A DNA stretch of 64,000 bases from Undaria pinnatifida (taxonomy: Eukaryota; Sar; Phaeophyceae; Laminariales; Alariaceae): NCBI GenBank assembly GCA_012845835.1, contig JABAKD010000021.1, forward strand, positions 300,001 to 364,000, in the 5' to 3' direction. Below the pieces are notes generated by a model that worked only from the letters and a program-made list of their open reading frames with translations, had not been told where the DNA came from and ran no database searches. This document shows, in pieces, positions 1 through 12,500 of this stretch (positions are counted from its first letter, which is position 1; each line of letters begins with the position of its first letter). The position numbers were made by a program, and so were the translations under genes.

Positions 1-149
1 ATTAACCAACGTTTGTACATGACGGTACCCATGGTTTTTGAACAGCCAACCGTTCAAGAGGAGACCAACTGTATTATTTGACGGTATTTATAGTTTTAAA
101 TGCAACCAACTGTAAAACTTGGAGATCAAAGAACCAACCGACTGAATCA

Positions 150-264
150 TGCGAACGTATTCATGGCGTGGCGTGAAGCGGGATTCGCGGTAAACGTCGA
201 TGAGAACACCCGGAGGACCGATCTGCGAATCGATGCCGACGGCAATGTGGACTTCAAGGAGAGT
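150..264 (+). pseudogene. Decayed tandem copy of exon 1
   Basis: The translation FMAWREAGFAVNVDENT, then LRIDADGNVDFKE, aligns along its length with exon 1 (LMALRQAGYALDVEDV, then LGIDADGKVDLKE). The acceptor AG of exon 1 is lost at the matching position (gcgaacg instead of ttgcagg), and after KE the similarity stops. It therefore looks like a duplicated exon that is no longer spliced. Readers could mistake it for a real exon because the frame stays open. Confidence 0.7.
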
Positions 265-371
265 CCTATCCAAAAAACCAAGCAACTGTACTAAATGAAG
301 CCCAAGAATCAAACCCACTGCATGATTTGAACCCAAAGAACTAAACATTTTTTTACACTACATATTTGCAG

Positions 372-515
372 GTATTAATGGCGTTGCGACAAGCGGGCTA
401 CGCGCTAGACGTGGAAGACGTGAGCACCTTGAGGACCGGTCTGGGGATCGATGCCGACGGCAAGGTGGACCTGAAGGAGTTCATGAGCATGTGCGAGGAT
501 ATTGCTTCGAGCCAG
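372..515 (+). CDS. Exon 1 of model: EF-hand exon
   Basis: Forty-eight codons in phase 0 at both ends, acceptor tttgcag and donor gtacag. It starts VLMALRQAGYALDVEDV, the leaving helix and Gly turn of an EF-hand whose loop lies upstream of the window. It then gives a second loop, GIDADGKVDLKE followed by F, in which loop position 1 is Gly instead of Asp, so calcium binding is probably weakened. It ends in MCEDIASSQ. No start codon with suitable context is visible, so this is an internal exon. A decayed copy sits just upstream. Confidence 0.75.
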
Positions 516-3500
516 GTACAGTCGTTCACGAAGCAGTAGCAGCGGGATTTTGAGGCAAACAAGCACGTGCACGAAGAAAACGGGAAAAAAACATCATTCT
601 TGCAACACCCACACTTTTCCCACGCGCTCGCCCTCCCACCCTTTAATATGACTCCTTCATCTCGATATCATCAAGTTAAGGGCTTTAGACCAATTCGGCG
701 CTACCCCTACCGTCACATCTGTTAAATGCTAATTATACTAAATACACACCCCTCGGACGGTTGGAATCCCCCCCGTGTAGGCCCTACCCACCCGCTCGCC
801 CGCCCGCCCGCCCGTCCGATCACCCACCCACCCACCCACCTACCGATCCACCCACCCACTCACCCACCCACCCACCCACTCACTCACCCACCCACCCACC
901 CATCCACCAACCCACCCACCCGCCCGATTACCCACCCACCCACCCACCCACCCACCCACCCACCAACCCACCCACCCACCCACCCACCCACCCACCCACC
1001 CACCAACCCACCCACCCACCCACCCACCCACCCACCCACCCACCAACCCACCCACCCGCCCGATTACCCACTCACCCACCCACCCAACCACCCACCCACC
1101 CACCCCTTCGCTTACATGTGTCCTGTAGGAATGGTACCTTCCACCGAGGGAAGTGATTTTGTCGACGGAAGCGATGCTACCGACAGCGGGCGAAAACGAA
1201 CGTTTCGCCGAGGCCGGTGATAACCCTCCGGTGCCTCCCGCCATGTTCGGGCGCGGAGAGGTTTCTTCCCACCTACACCGGTCAGGTGATACGTCGAAGG
1301 GAGGGAGGGAGGGAGGGAGGGAGGGAGGGAGGGAGGGAGGGAGGGAGGGAGGGAGGGAGGGAGGGAGGGAGGGAGGGAGGGAGGGAGGGAGGGAGGGAGG
1401 GAGGGAGGGAGGGAGGGAGGGAGGGGGGGGAAGGGAGCGAAGGAAGGGGGTGGGGGGAAGGGAGGGAGGGACGGATAGATAGAGGGACGGGGTGGGGGAA
1501 GATACCACCCCCCCCTAGCCATTTGAGGATGGGAGAGGGGGGTGGGCGATGAGTGGGTTGGAACACTGTCAACACCGATTTTCGCGTTTAGGCAAGTTGA
1601 TGCAGGGCCTTTGGCAACGAACAGTGCACGCTTTATAGGCAGTCCCTCTCAAGGGCCGGCACGGGAAAACGTTTGCCCGCAAATTACTTGTAAATAAATC
1701 TGCTGAGAAGCCAGGCCCGCCTCATCACGACTCCCCATCCACGTGGCAGACTCAACGGCAGCGAAACCGCTACCTAACGCTCTCAACAATCGCTACCTAG
1801 CGCTCTCAATGATACGGTGGGGATTAATGACCTAAATCATCCGTATTTTGTGGGGCTTTCGCACCCTGCGATCCGTTCTTTGTTTTCCTCGGCAGGCTTG
1901 TTTTGTTCTTCCTCTCCGGAGCGTCCGCCACCCGTCCCTGCTGGAACCTGGCCAACAGCGTCGCAATACCTTGGAGGAACTGCCTATGGGGAGAAAGTCT
2001 TCTTAGAGCCGTTGAAGAGCGCTGAGGGTGTCTTAAGGGAGGTGAGTGAAAAAAAAAAGACCAGAGTTTAGAAGGGGTTTCGAGAAGCTCGAAGGGCGTT
2101 GAACAAAGCGAGGGGGGGGGGGATATGCTGTAGAATACTTCGAGACAGAAATTTCTTACCGGGAGAAACGTCTTCTCAGGGCCATTGAAGAACGCGAAAG
2201 GGTTTGCCACGGGGAGGTGGCAGAAAACATCAACGTCTAGGGGGAGGTGGCAGAGAAACATCAACGTGGAAGAGGCTTCGAGAGACGTCAACCACTTGGG
2301 GCCATTCCAAACAAATAACGAACCAAAACAGAGCTTTTCACGGCCCTGGTCTTTGCGCCGGGCCACCCGTGAGACTTTGAAGAACCTGCTGATCCGACCT
2401 GCCGATCCGCGAGATTTCGAGAACCTCATGACCCGACCCGACTCGACCCGTGAGACTGCGAAAAAACCTCCTGGTCCGACCCGACAATTCGAACACACCT
2501 CGTGATCCCACCCGACCCGACTCGACCCGACTCGACCCGACTCGACCCGACTCGACCCGACTCGACCCGTGAGGTTTTGAAATACTTTCTGACTCGATGC
2601 ACGGGCCGGGCCGTAGCCCCCCATGAAAACCCCGAAATAAAACTGAGCAATACGGCATCGCCGGCACGAAGGTGCCCGGGCTGCTGGGATGGGGTTGTGC
2701 GTCCGCTGCAGCAACGGTGAAAGACGCACGATACGACCGCCCGCGCAGCATATGGTGGTATCTACTTGAATAATGTTTTGGTTTCGCACGGTCAGTAGGA
2801 GATGAGTTTTACCGCACTTCCCGGTGCTTTGAGGGGCTGTTTCTCTGCCCCGAACGAAACAGACTACTTGTACAAGTGAGAAGCGAGAAGTGAGAAGTGA
2901 GAATTGACAAGTGAGAAGGGACTCATCCCCCAGTAGGGGTGGCAGTTGTCGGTCTAAAGGTTTCTGACCGGTGGAGCTCCTCAAACTGGGGAGCTATCGG
3001 TCGACACGATCATATTTCCCATTACACTTGTTTTTGGGACTAGCGCATTGAACTTTTGTTGGTCGGGTTTGCGCCAACGAATGTCTTCGAGTTCATGTTC
3101 TGGGTAGTGATGATGATGATGATATTGACCTCCTCATGTTATTTAGCAGCCCAGAAGCTTCTCAGAAACTTCTGCTGCTGCGCCCCCCAGCATGGGATGA
3201 CTTGTGCGATCCCAGTAATTCCGTTTATTTCCCCCCCTTCCTGTTTTCGGTCGCCACTAGGTGCAGGATCAGCTGTCACTGCTCGATATGGACGTCTTCG
3301 TCGCGGCTCCCGAGAGCGTGAGAAGGACTGGAGTTAGCGATGCCCAAGGAGGAAACGGGAGGATGGCCACGCTCGGAGAAGCTGTACGCATCAAGTTTAG
3401 CAGGTGAGGGCAGGGGAGACAAGGGTTAAGCAGCGTTGGAGCACTGATGAGTATCAATATTTAACCTGGCCAGAGGGGTGGTGGGATTGCAACGCGCGGA

Positions 3501-6500
3501 GAAACGGTGCGTGGGTGTGTAGATAAACCAGTTGAGCGGGGTAGCGGGATGGCCACGCTTGAAGAAGCCGTGCGTGTGAGGTTTAGCAGTAAAGTACGGT
3601 TCACACATAAAAGCGACAACCCCTGCAAGAGAGTGCAGCAGCAACACGGTATGTCGGAGACAGTCAGTTCGCTTTGTTCCTACTGGCTTTGACTACGGGG
3701 AAGATGTACCCTTTTTTTGGTTCTGAGACACACGCTACGGGTTTGAGGCACATGCAACGGGAAATATGTACCTTTTTTCGGTTCTGAGACACACGCTACA
3801 GCTTTGACGCACATGACTCGGTAGAGATATACCTGGTACCTTTTTACGGTTCTGAGACACGCTACTGGTTTGAGGCAAATACTACGGGAAAGGTGTACCT
3901 TTTTCTGGTTCTCAGACACACGCTACGGCTTTGACGCGCATGGTACAAGAAAGGAGTACCTTTTTTTAAGTTCTGACACACACGCAACGGCTTTGAGGCT
4001 CACGCTACGGGAAAGGTGTACCTTTTTTCTGGTTCTGAGACACACGCTACGGCTTCGAGGCACGAGCTACGGGAGGAAAGGTGTACCTTTTTCTGGTTCT
4101 GAGACACATGCTACGGCAGGGGTGCACCGACATTTTCCCTGCAAGGTTCTTGACTTGACAAACTGCTCCTCACCTCTCTCGGGCAAAAGCTAGTAACTAC
4201 GACTGAGTATGCTATGATGCAATGATGCAGCCCCGTGGCCGAATTCGGGTTGAGGAGCCCCGAAAATTTCGAGAAAAAAATTGCAAAAAAAATCTGGCGA
4301 AACGTTGCTAGGCCTATCATGGCATGTTGTATTTTTTTTTTCGTCATAGTTGTATTTGGTTTGTTTGGCCGTCGGTCTCTCTCTTAACCCCATTGGAGCT
4401 GGGTCCAAAGTACTTGAAATGAGAGTGCAATCGGGCTTGCAGCGGTCATAAGGTTAGTGTGTGCGTGCAAGTGTTTCACCGAACCCGTTCCTACCTCAGC
4501 AAAAACGACAGCTACTTATCGCGTAGTAGATAGTCTAGCGCTGGAAGAAGCAGCCCTCAACAGCAGTGCGCGTGGATTTCCGTGGTTGCGCCCGCCGCAG
4601 TTAACCGCGAGAGCGGTCACATTTGCTGCGAAGCGACGCCATTTCAACCGCCTGATACTTTGATAACAACCGCGGTACACAGTGGTTCGAGGGGTACAAC
4701 GCGTCGCCACAAACAAGCGATGAAACGACGCACCAAGAAATGAACGCCCATTTTAACATGAAAACCCGCCGAAACTGCCTACACTACGTGGCAAAGTAAA
4801 GCCACCGAAATGTTCGGGCTCCTTGCAGGGGAGACTCCACCCGAAAGACCCTTTCGGAGATGTTGAGTGACACCATAGTTTCCTTTAGCTATGCCCGTTT
4901 TCCTCGAGAATAAGTCCTGGTATACTCTTAAGAACAGCTTTTATGCCTTTTTAGTGTTTTAGCTGAATAGATCTAAGCCCGCTCGTGTCCCGCAGAATAG
5001 ATCTAAGCCTGCTCGTGTCCCGCTGAATTTGTTCGGGTGGGTGCCTAGCTGGCCGACGCCCTACCCGTTCGGAGCTTGTGAGTGCCGCAGTGTTTGCCCC
5101 TACTTATGCTCGTTAAGCCCGAAAACAAAGTCGAATTCTTACGTACTATTTTTCCAGGACTAATACTATTTTTAAGTCGTATACAAGTATTAACAGCTAG
5201 GTCTTGTTCTTGCTGCTGGGAACAGTTTCATGCTGCATCGCATGGTCGGAGGGCAAGAAAAGCGGCGATGTGATGACAACAGTTGCCGGCATGTACTTGC
5301 ATATAATACATACCAGGTATTTTTTTTTCTCATCCCTTCTAGTATTGTCTCAAACTTTTGTAGACGTAACTGAGATCCGGGGTCACTAAGCAGATTGAAT
5401 CTTCTGCCTCCTGCCCACTACGGTACGCGCCTTCATATTCAGGGCGAGAAGACTCCAGGTATTTCTTCCCTCGTCGACTCGCATCGAAGTGCATAATGGA
5501 GGTATTGTATCCTGCTCCTGTCTAGCTCGATTATTCTGGGATGTTGAGTGATGGAGAGGTAGGTGGGGCTAGTGTTAAAAGAAATAGGGGTGGTGCCTTA
5601 CGGCTCGTTATGCTCGAAAATCGGTCCAATTATGCCACTTCTTTCGCTCTTAAAAACGCCTCCGAGTACGCCACCATAATTTCTCGCAGAATGGATCTAA
5701 ACCTAATCATGTCCCGCCGAAAGTATTGGGTACGCGAACCTAGTGGGGGGGAGACCCCATGCTTTAAAGTGGCATCGAGGTGGGGCTAGCATTAGAAACA
5801 AAATGCCATGGTTCTCCTTGAAAAAAAACGCCTAGTTATGCCAAAAACAAGTCCTAGTAGTGATGGATAAAGCTTCAATCGTGTTCCGCTGAATTGCTTG
5901 GGCGCTCGACAGGCGAGACCCTACCCTTTCGGGAACTTTGAGTGCTAGAGAGGTGGGGCTGGCGCTAGAGGACATCGGCGTGGTGCTGCAGCCGGGCGAG
6001 GTGAGAGTCGTCCCACGGTACTGGTTGGAGCATTTTTGGGACAAACCGTTTCTGACCGGTTGAGCTCCTCACGCGTGGAACTACCAGTTGGTATATACAG
6101 TAACTTTACGAGTATGTTTTGATCAGGACTATACAACCATATAATAGCGCATAAAAACGTTGATCGGGTTGCGCGATCGAATGCTTTTCAGGTCATGTTC
6201 CCAGTGACAGCTTGAGGTACTCGTACTAGGAGCTCAGAACCAGAGCTCTTCTGCGCCCCCAGTGTGCCATGGCTCCGTGGGTTTCGGTCACTGCTGCAGT
6301 GTAAGTAACGGCATCGAATCCGTGTGCCCTCTTTGCTCCAAAAGCAGGTTGTTACCCTAGCCCGAAAGTTTGCACCGCCTGGAAGGCATTCACCGAGAGG
6401 GGATAGAGCCAGTGGCGTCCCCTACCCAGAAGATGCCAGCAGGGCGGCGGAGGGGGGTGGGCTGGACGGAGTTTTGGCGGAGTACGCACCGCTCGTCCGG

Positions 6501-9500
6501 TAAAGTTCGCGGGTCTGCTGCAACATTGCGCCGTGTATATAGCAAAATTCGTACGTCGTCAGCACGTAGGTTTCGTGTTGCTTTTTTCGTTTTCGTTGGC
6601 TTTCTTCCTTGTGTGACTGTTTTGTTTTCCAATTTGACGCGAGTCGACGAGGAAACAAAATGCTGAATTCACTCTCGCGATAAAAAGGAAGGCACGTACC
6701 ATCGTATCGTAGTGGAGAGGGGGGAGAAGGGCCCGCTATATGACCCCGGATGTGAGTTACTACTGGGAGGAGGCGCGAGATATAGTGCGAGGACAGTAAA
6801 TGAGATGAAAAAGAAAAAAGTGATGGATGTACGAGCTCATGGTGTACGTCATCCGACGACAAGTTAATAACAACGTTGAAATTTGGATCGATGAGGCCTC
6901 TCTGGTTCGACCGGCCGGAGGCTCTCACCCAGGGTTATTACCGCTCCCTCGCTGGTAGCGTCCAACCTGGAAGCCTACATGCGTGCCGGGCAGACGTGTA
7001 GTGTGGGATAAGTGAGGCCTATCTCATCTCAAGCTGCGACTAGCCGAAGACTCTGTCCCGGCGCTGCTGCTTCCGCACTGAGTTGTCAAGAGGGCCTCAA
7101 ATGCCACAAGAAGGTGTACTTATGACTATTGTTTTCGTCTATTTTTTGCGGGCGATCGACTAAAAAAATCGTGCAGTTGTTATATTTCTCGTCAACCTCC
7201 AAAAAACCAGTCCCGCCCGACATCACGCGCCGCCGGAACTACAGGTGGATCGTGGACCGCATTGCCGAGAGCAGTGGCATCGACCCCACCGTGGGAGGCC
7301 GTGCCAGAATCGGGATCGGGGGCAAGTGGAAGTGGTGAGGAAGGGCTCCAAAATTGCCTTGCGGGAGACACACCACCTGTAATCTGAGTAAGGCTTCAAC
7401 TGAAACCCGTGTTGTGGCACCAGCCTTGAGCACCCTCGAGCGTATACTAACTTGTAGAAAACAATGCGGCGCTCGTTGCTGGGTATGATTATGTTGGTCC
7501 AAGTTTATTTCGTATCGTCTCCGAAACGGCGAGCCTGGCTTTTATTATTTTTTATGATTCCAATCTCAGCTTATCTTAGCTTCGAATTCGATCACTCTTT
7601 CAAATTTATTGTTAATTTTATTTGTTTTGTTTGTTCAAGTTTTTCGACTTCGTTCCTTTTGTTTCTTTTGCCAAATAGTCTGATGTATTGGCTTGCATGT
7701 TTTTTCCGCCCGCGTGCTTATTGCTGTTAGCATTTCACTGCCCGAATCACCTTGCTGTGCTATTGATTTTTGTGTATCTCTGTCTCGTGGTTTGTGACCG
7801 CAGACCTCTTACCTCCAGGAGGCGTCGGCACGAACACGCGTGGGTTTACTGCAAACAGCACAACACACACATAAGCGTCACCGGACACAAAAACAAGAGA
7901 AAACACAAAGGACAGGCATTCACGAAGTTTCACTCCCTCCTGGACGTGTTCCCGGCTTAGCATCGGTGCTATCCACCTTATGCTACCATTGCTCCTTCAT
8001 CCAAACCTTATGCTACCATGCGCACTACTCTTTTATTCGGCTAATCTGTGGTCGGTTCGGCATGAACTGGCAGGAACGAGAGGATGCCGGCTCCCGCATC
8101 GCGTCTTCGGGCCGCTCTGGCGGCGGGAGAAAGGAACGGCTGGATTAACCGTCTGAGAAAGAGGCAAGCGTTGGTCCTTGTATAAACACGCCTTTGTTCG
8201 AAAGGACAGGAGTAGTTCGAATTGGAGTTGGGGAGCTTCTCGGCAGAATAGCTTCATGAGTGAGACACGCCTCATACGCATGCTGCGATAGAGGTATACC
8301 TTTTTTTGGCGAAAATGGTTTCTGAAAACTTCCGGGTTTCCTTAACCCAAAATCGTCGGAAAAAAAACGATTTTTTTTTTTGCATATGGTTCTCGTGTTG
8401 TGCACCTAGGCCTTGGGATTTTTCATCCGGTATGTATGTAGCAGTTTTGATTTTTTCTCCAAATCAGTTTTGGGAGAGGTCTTAAGCTCCCAAATTGAGG
8501 AAAGTACCTCAGAAAAAAACTGTTGCACCTCTACCGTAGCACGCGTCCTTAGGTTAAAGCTGCAGGGGGGCTATGTTGTTTTTGGGCGCGAGTGACCCCC
8601 CCTGTTCCTTTGTGACTGTTTTTGTTTATATGCATATACGATATGATGCATGATATGATATACGGTATGACATACGATATTATATACGATATGATATACG
8701 ATATGAAATAATTGATATACGATATGATATACGATATGATATACGATATGATATACGATATGATATACGGTATGATATACGATACGACATACGATATGAG
8801 TCGACGCGTGCTACGATAGAGGTGCACAAGTTTTTTTCTGAGGTACTTACCTCAATTTTGGGAGCCTCAAGACCTCTCTCCCAAAAACCTGATTTGGACA
8901 AAAATAAAACTGCTACATACCAGATGAAAAATCCCATGGCCTAAGTAAGTGCACAATGAAAATAATGCAAAAAAAAGTGGTCTGAACAATTTCCGACGAG
9001 TTTGGGTAAAAAAGGAGCTCGTCATTCAGAAAAAAAAATAGCCAAAAAATGCTACCTCTACCGTATCACGCGTCAGTCCACAATCGAATGGTAACCCACG
9101 ATGCGCCAAAACAATCGCCCCCCTCAGTCCGTTATGGTCCGTGACGTGCAGAGCCGCTCGTGCGAGGAGCTCAAACCCGGGAGTTAAAAGCGGGGGTATG
9201 ATGCTAGTAGTACTTACACCGTAGCATTGATCCAAGCTCTGACCTTCGTCTTGCCGCTCCGCGCAACAACATCGCCCCCCAGATTCCACGAGTTCGACAT
9301 AGACGAAGAGGGGACCTTGGGGAGGCGAGAGTTCATGAGGGCCCTGAATCTCGCGCTTGCCGAAGAGACCGGAGACGAAACTATTCCGTCCCCTGATCAG
9401 ATCGTTGGAGGCGTTTTGTCTGCGGAGGAGGCGGTTGAGCTGATGGGCCGACTTGACCGCGACCGCGACGGCAAGGTCTGCTGGAAGGTAAGGACGGAGA

Positions 9501-12500
9501 ACGAATAAGATGGGATAGTTAAGGCATGTCTAGAACTGCCCAGTTAAGACATACCTTAACTGGCCGAGTTGATCAGGACCGCGCCAGCAAGGTTTGCCTG
9601 AAGGCGAGCATGGAAAAACAAATGGGATAAGGCAACTGCCTAGTTAAGGCATGGTTTAATTGACCGGCTTGACCGCGACCGTGATTGCAAGGTTTGCTGG
9701 AAGGCAAGGGGGGCACGATAACGCCTGTCCAACGATACGGGAAGGCGAGAACGGTAACGTTTATCCTTTAAAAAAGAGAAGGTTGACACAGAGGGAGGTC
9801 ATTGATATACCCTCGTCCCTGTACAACAGCCACAAATAACCCAACCAACCAGCCAACGCCATCCGCCTGCTTGAAACCCTCGATACTTTCATGCCCGTAC
9901 GACCAACCACAACAATTTCAAAAGCCCTCGGTAGTCCGATCCCCGTACAGCCCACCGCCTACTGGAAACCCTCGATTCTCCCATCCCCGAATGATACGCG
10001 TCCTGAAAGGAGTTCTGGGGAATGTTTCGTTGGGGTGGGTGCAGCGGGGTTCGATTCCCTCGAAGGTAGCAACTTGTTAACTATTTTACCTTAACGCTGC
10101 TATAACTATCTTCATTCCCATCCCCGTATGATGCGTGCCCTTGAAGGAGTTCGTGGAATATTTCGTTGGGGCGGATGGAGCGGGGTCGGACGACGCCCAT
10201 TCCGAACCTTGGTTCGAGCAAGTGGGGGACATCGCACAAAAGGTACGATACGACGTACAATGTGGGACAGTTCAGTTCCGGTACCATCTTGCTATGTTGC
10301 AGCGCTACACTACTACCAGCCCTCGCACAGGAAAGAGTCCCGGAACAAGAAACTCAGCCCTCTCCCAAGAAAGAGTCACAAGAAACGGATTTGCCTAAAA
10401 AATACGGGGAAATAACTAAATTGGACGGTTGTTACTGTGCTAACGTCGGTGTAAGGGACAGCCTTTTCTCAAATATGAAAATCAGCCCAAAGCGAATCTA
10501 ACGGCTCCTTGTCAAGTCGGCCAACACCTAATACCTCAATGTCTTGTCAAACAGGCCAAAACCAATACCGCGTACCTGGTATTACTTATCAGAGGACTAG
10601 TGCTGTACCTCAAATCTTGCCATTCTGCACAGGTACAGTACCTCAGATCTTCCTATTATTATTCTTATTTTATTTTTTTTGCTGCATCACCCGTCCCCTA
10701 AGGCCGTCCCCCTAGTACCTGGAAGTAATTACTGTCTTAAAGTATACCTGCTGATAGTAGGAGTTGATACGTTGCTACGTCGATAGTCGATAGTCGATAG
10801 TCGATAGTCGATAGTCGATAGTCGATAGTCGATAGTCGATAGTCGATAGTCGATAGTCGATAGTCGATAGTCGATAGTCGATAGTCGATAGTCGATAGTC
10901 GATAGTCGATAGTCGATAGTCGATAGTCGATAGTCGATAGTCGATAGTCGATAGTCGATAGTCGATAGTCGATAGTCGATAGTCGATAGTCGATAGTCGA
11001 TAGTCGATAGTCGATAGGGGTGAGATTTGTGATGCCCCTACAGGTAGACGATTTTTTTTTGAAGTGGGCACGTCCCCGGCGTTACTCGCATTCGTAGCTC
11101 AAGGCGAGAGAGAAGCAGCTCGTATATATATTTCCTCAGGATCGATGGCGGCGGCTGACACGGAAGGGCAGTGTCTCTCCGTCTCCTGATTACCCCGAAG
11201 ATAAAACGCCGTCCTATCACACGAAAAAGGCCAATTACCTATCGAACACAGAAAATTACCGGCCTTTCAAGGCCAATTACCCATCGGAAACAGGGCCCCC
11301 CAGCAAGGCGGCGGCATGCCAGCGCAATATGATAGCTTTATCGGGGGAAGCCGCCTTATGAGTGCAACTCCCCAGCCACGTCAAGGGGTTTTGACCGCCT
11401 TACATTGGGATATCGCGTTGTTCAGACTGCCTTTTTAAGGGAGGGGGGAACTGTAGTATTCATATTGCAAAATTCCACGCCCCCTATCTATCAATAATGA
11501 TTTTGTGTAAAGTCCCACATGGATATACGGCTACATCGCGGTAGGAAGCAATGATAGTCTTAAACTTGTATGAATAAAATATAGACTTTCATTCTCGAAT
11601 GCTGCATTAAGAGTAACATATAAGATAACTAATAATATTCTGTATTCGTACTCCTCCCGATATTAAAGCCGGGGGGTAGAAAAAACAAACTAAACCGCCT
11701 ACCATACACATGATAGAGAGGTATAGTGGAAACTCCAGCAATAAATTTATAAAATAGATGTGACGTTAGATCTAGCTCATATGTAACAATTCCCCACCCA
11801 AAGTAAAAATACCAACACTTACCATTTTACTTTGAAGTAGTGAACAAGAAATAGGACCCCTGCTAATAAAAACTCACCCATCGGAGTATATTACAAGAAC
11901 CAACGACGCAGATTGCAAATATGAGTATTGACCTGAAATTCGTCGAACTCAAGGCTGACGTCCTTGACAAAACAAAAGGATGACCCCTCCCATTATGAAA
12001 AAACTCACCCACATAGTGCATTACAAGTACCAACAACGCAGCTTGAAAAGATGAGTAGTATTGACCCGAAATTCGTCGAATTCACGGCTGACGTCCTTGA
12101 AATATTTTTATACGAAATAAATTCCACCTTCCCCCCCTCCCAACCCTATTGGGTTGGAAGTGTATACGTACACCTCTTAAATTACGTGTAGTACGAAATA
12201 ATTACAATCTACCATTGTATTATGTACCCTTTAGACACCCAGCCATAGCGATGCTTCTGGTGCCGACCGGCGAGAGGGAGTGCCAAGCAGCACGTGACTC
12301 GTGGCATGCTGCGCGCGTGGTAGTTGTTCAGGGTCGTCCCCTGCCTCAGCAGCCCGAGCTTCCTCTTGTGAAACCCTGCACGCAGCAACCGTCGGGTTGA
12401 CAGATGTTTACCTGAGTCAGACAGATCACTGATTTGCACTTGATGATGATATAGATATTTAAGGGAAGACCTGTATGATCTGTACGGTGTAGCTCATAGT

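Noticed and set aside
1824-2984. 386-codon open frame on the minus strand
   Set aside because: It crosses the GACTCGACCC array and family D, is antisense inside intron 1, and much of it is repeat-derived (RVGSS/RVESG). No domain is recognisable.
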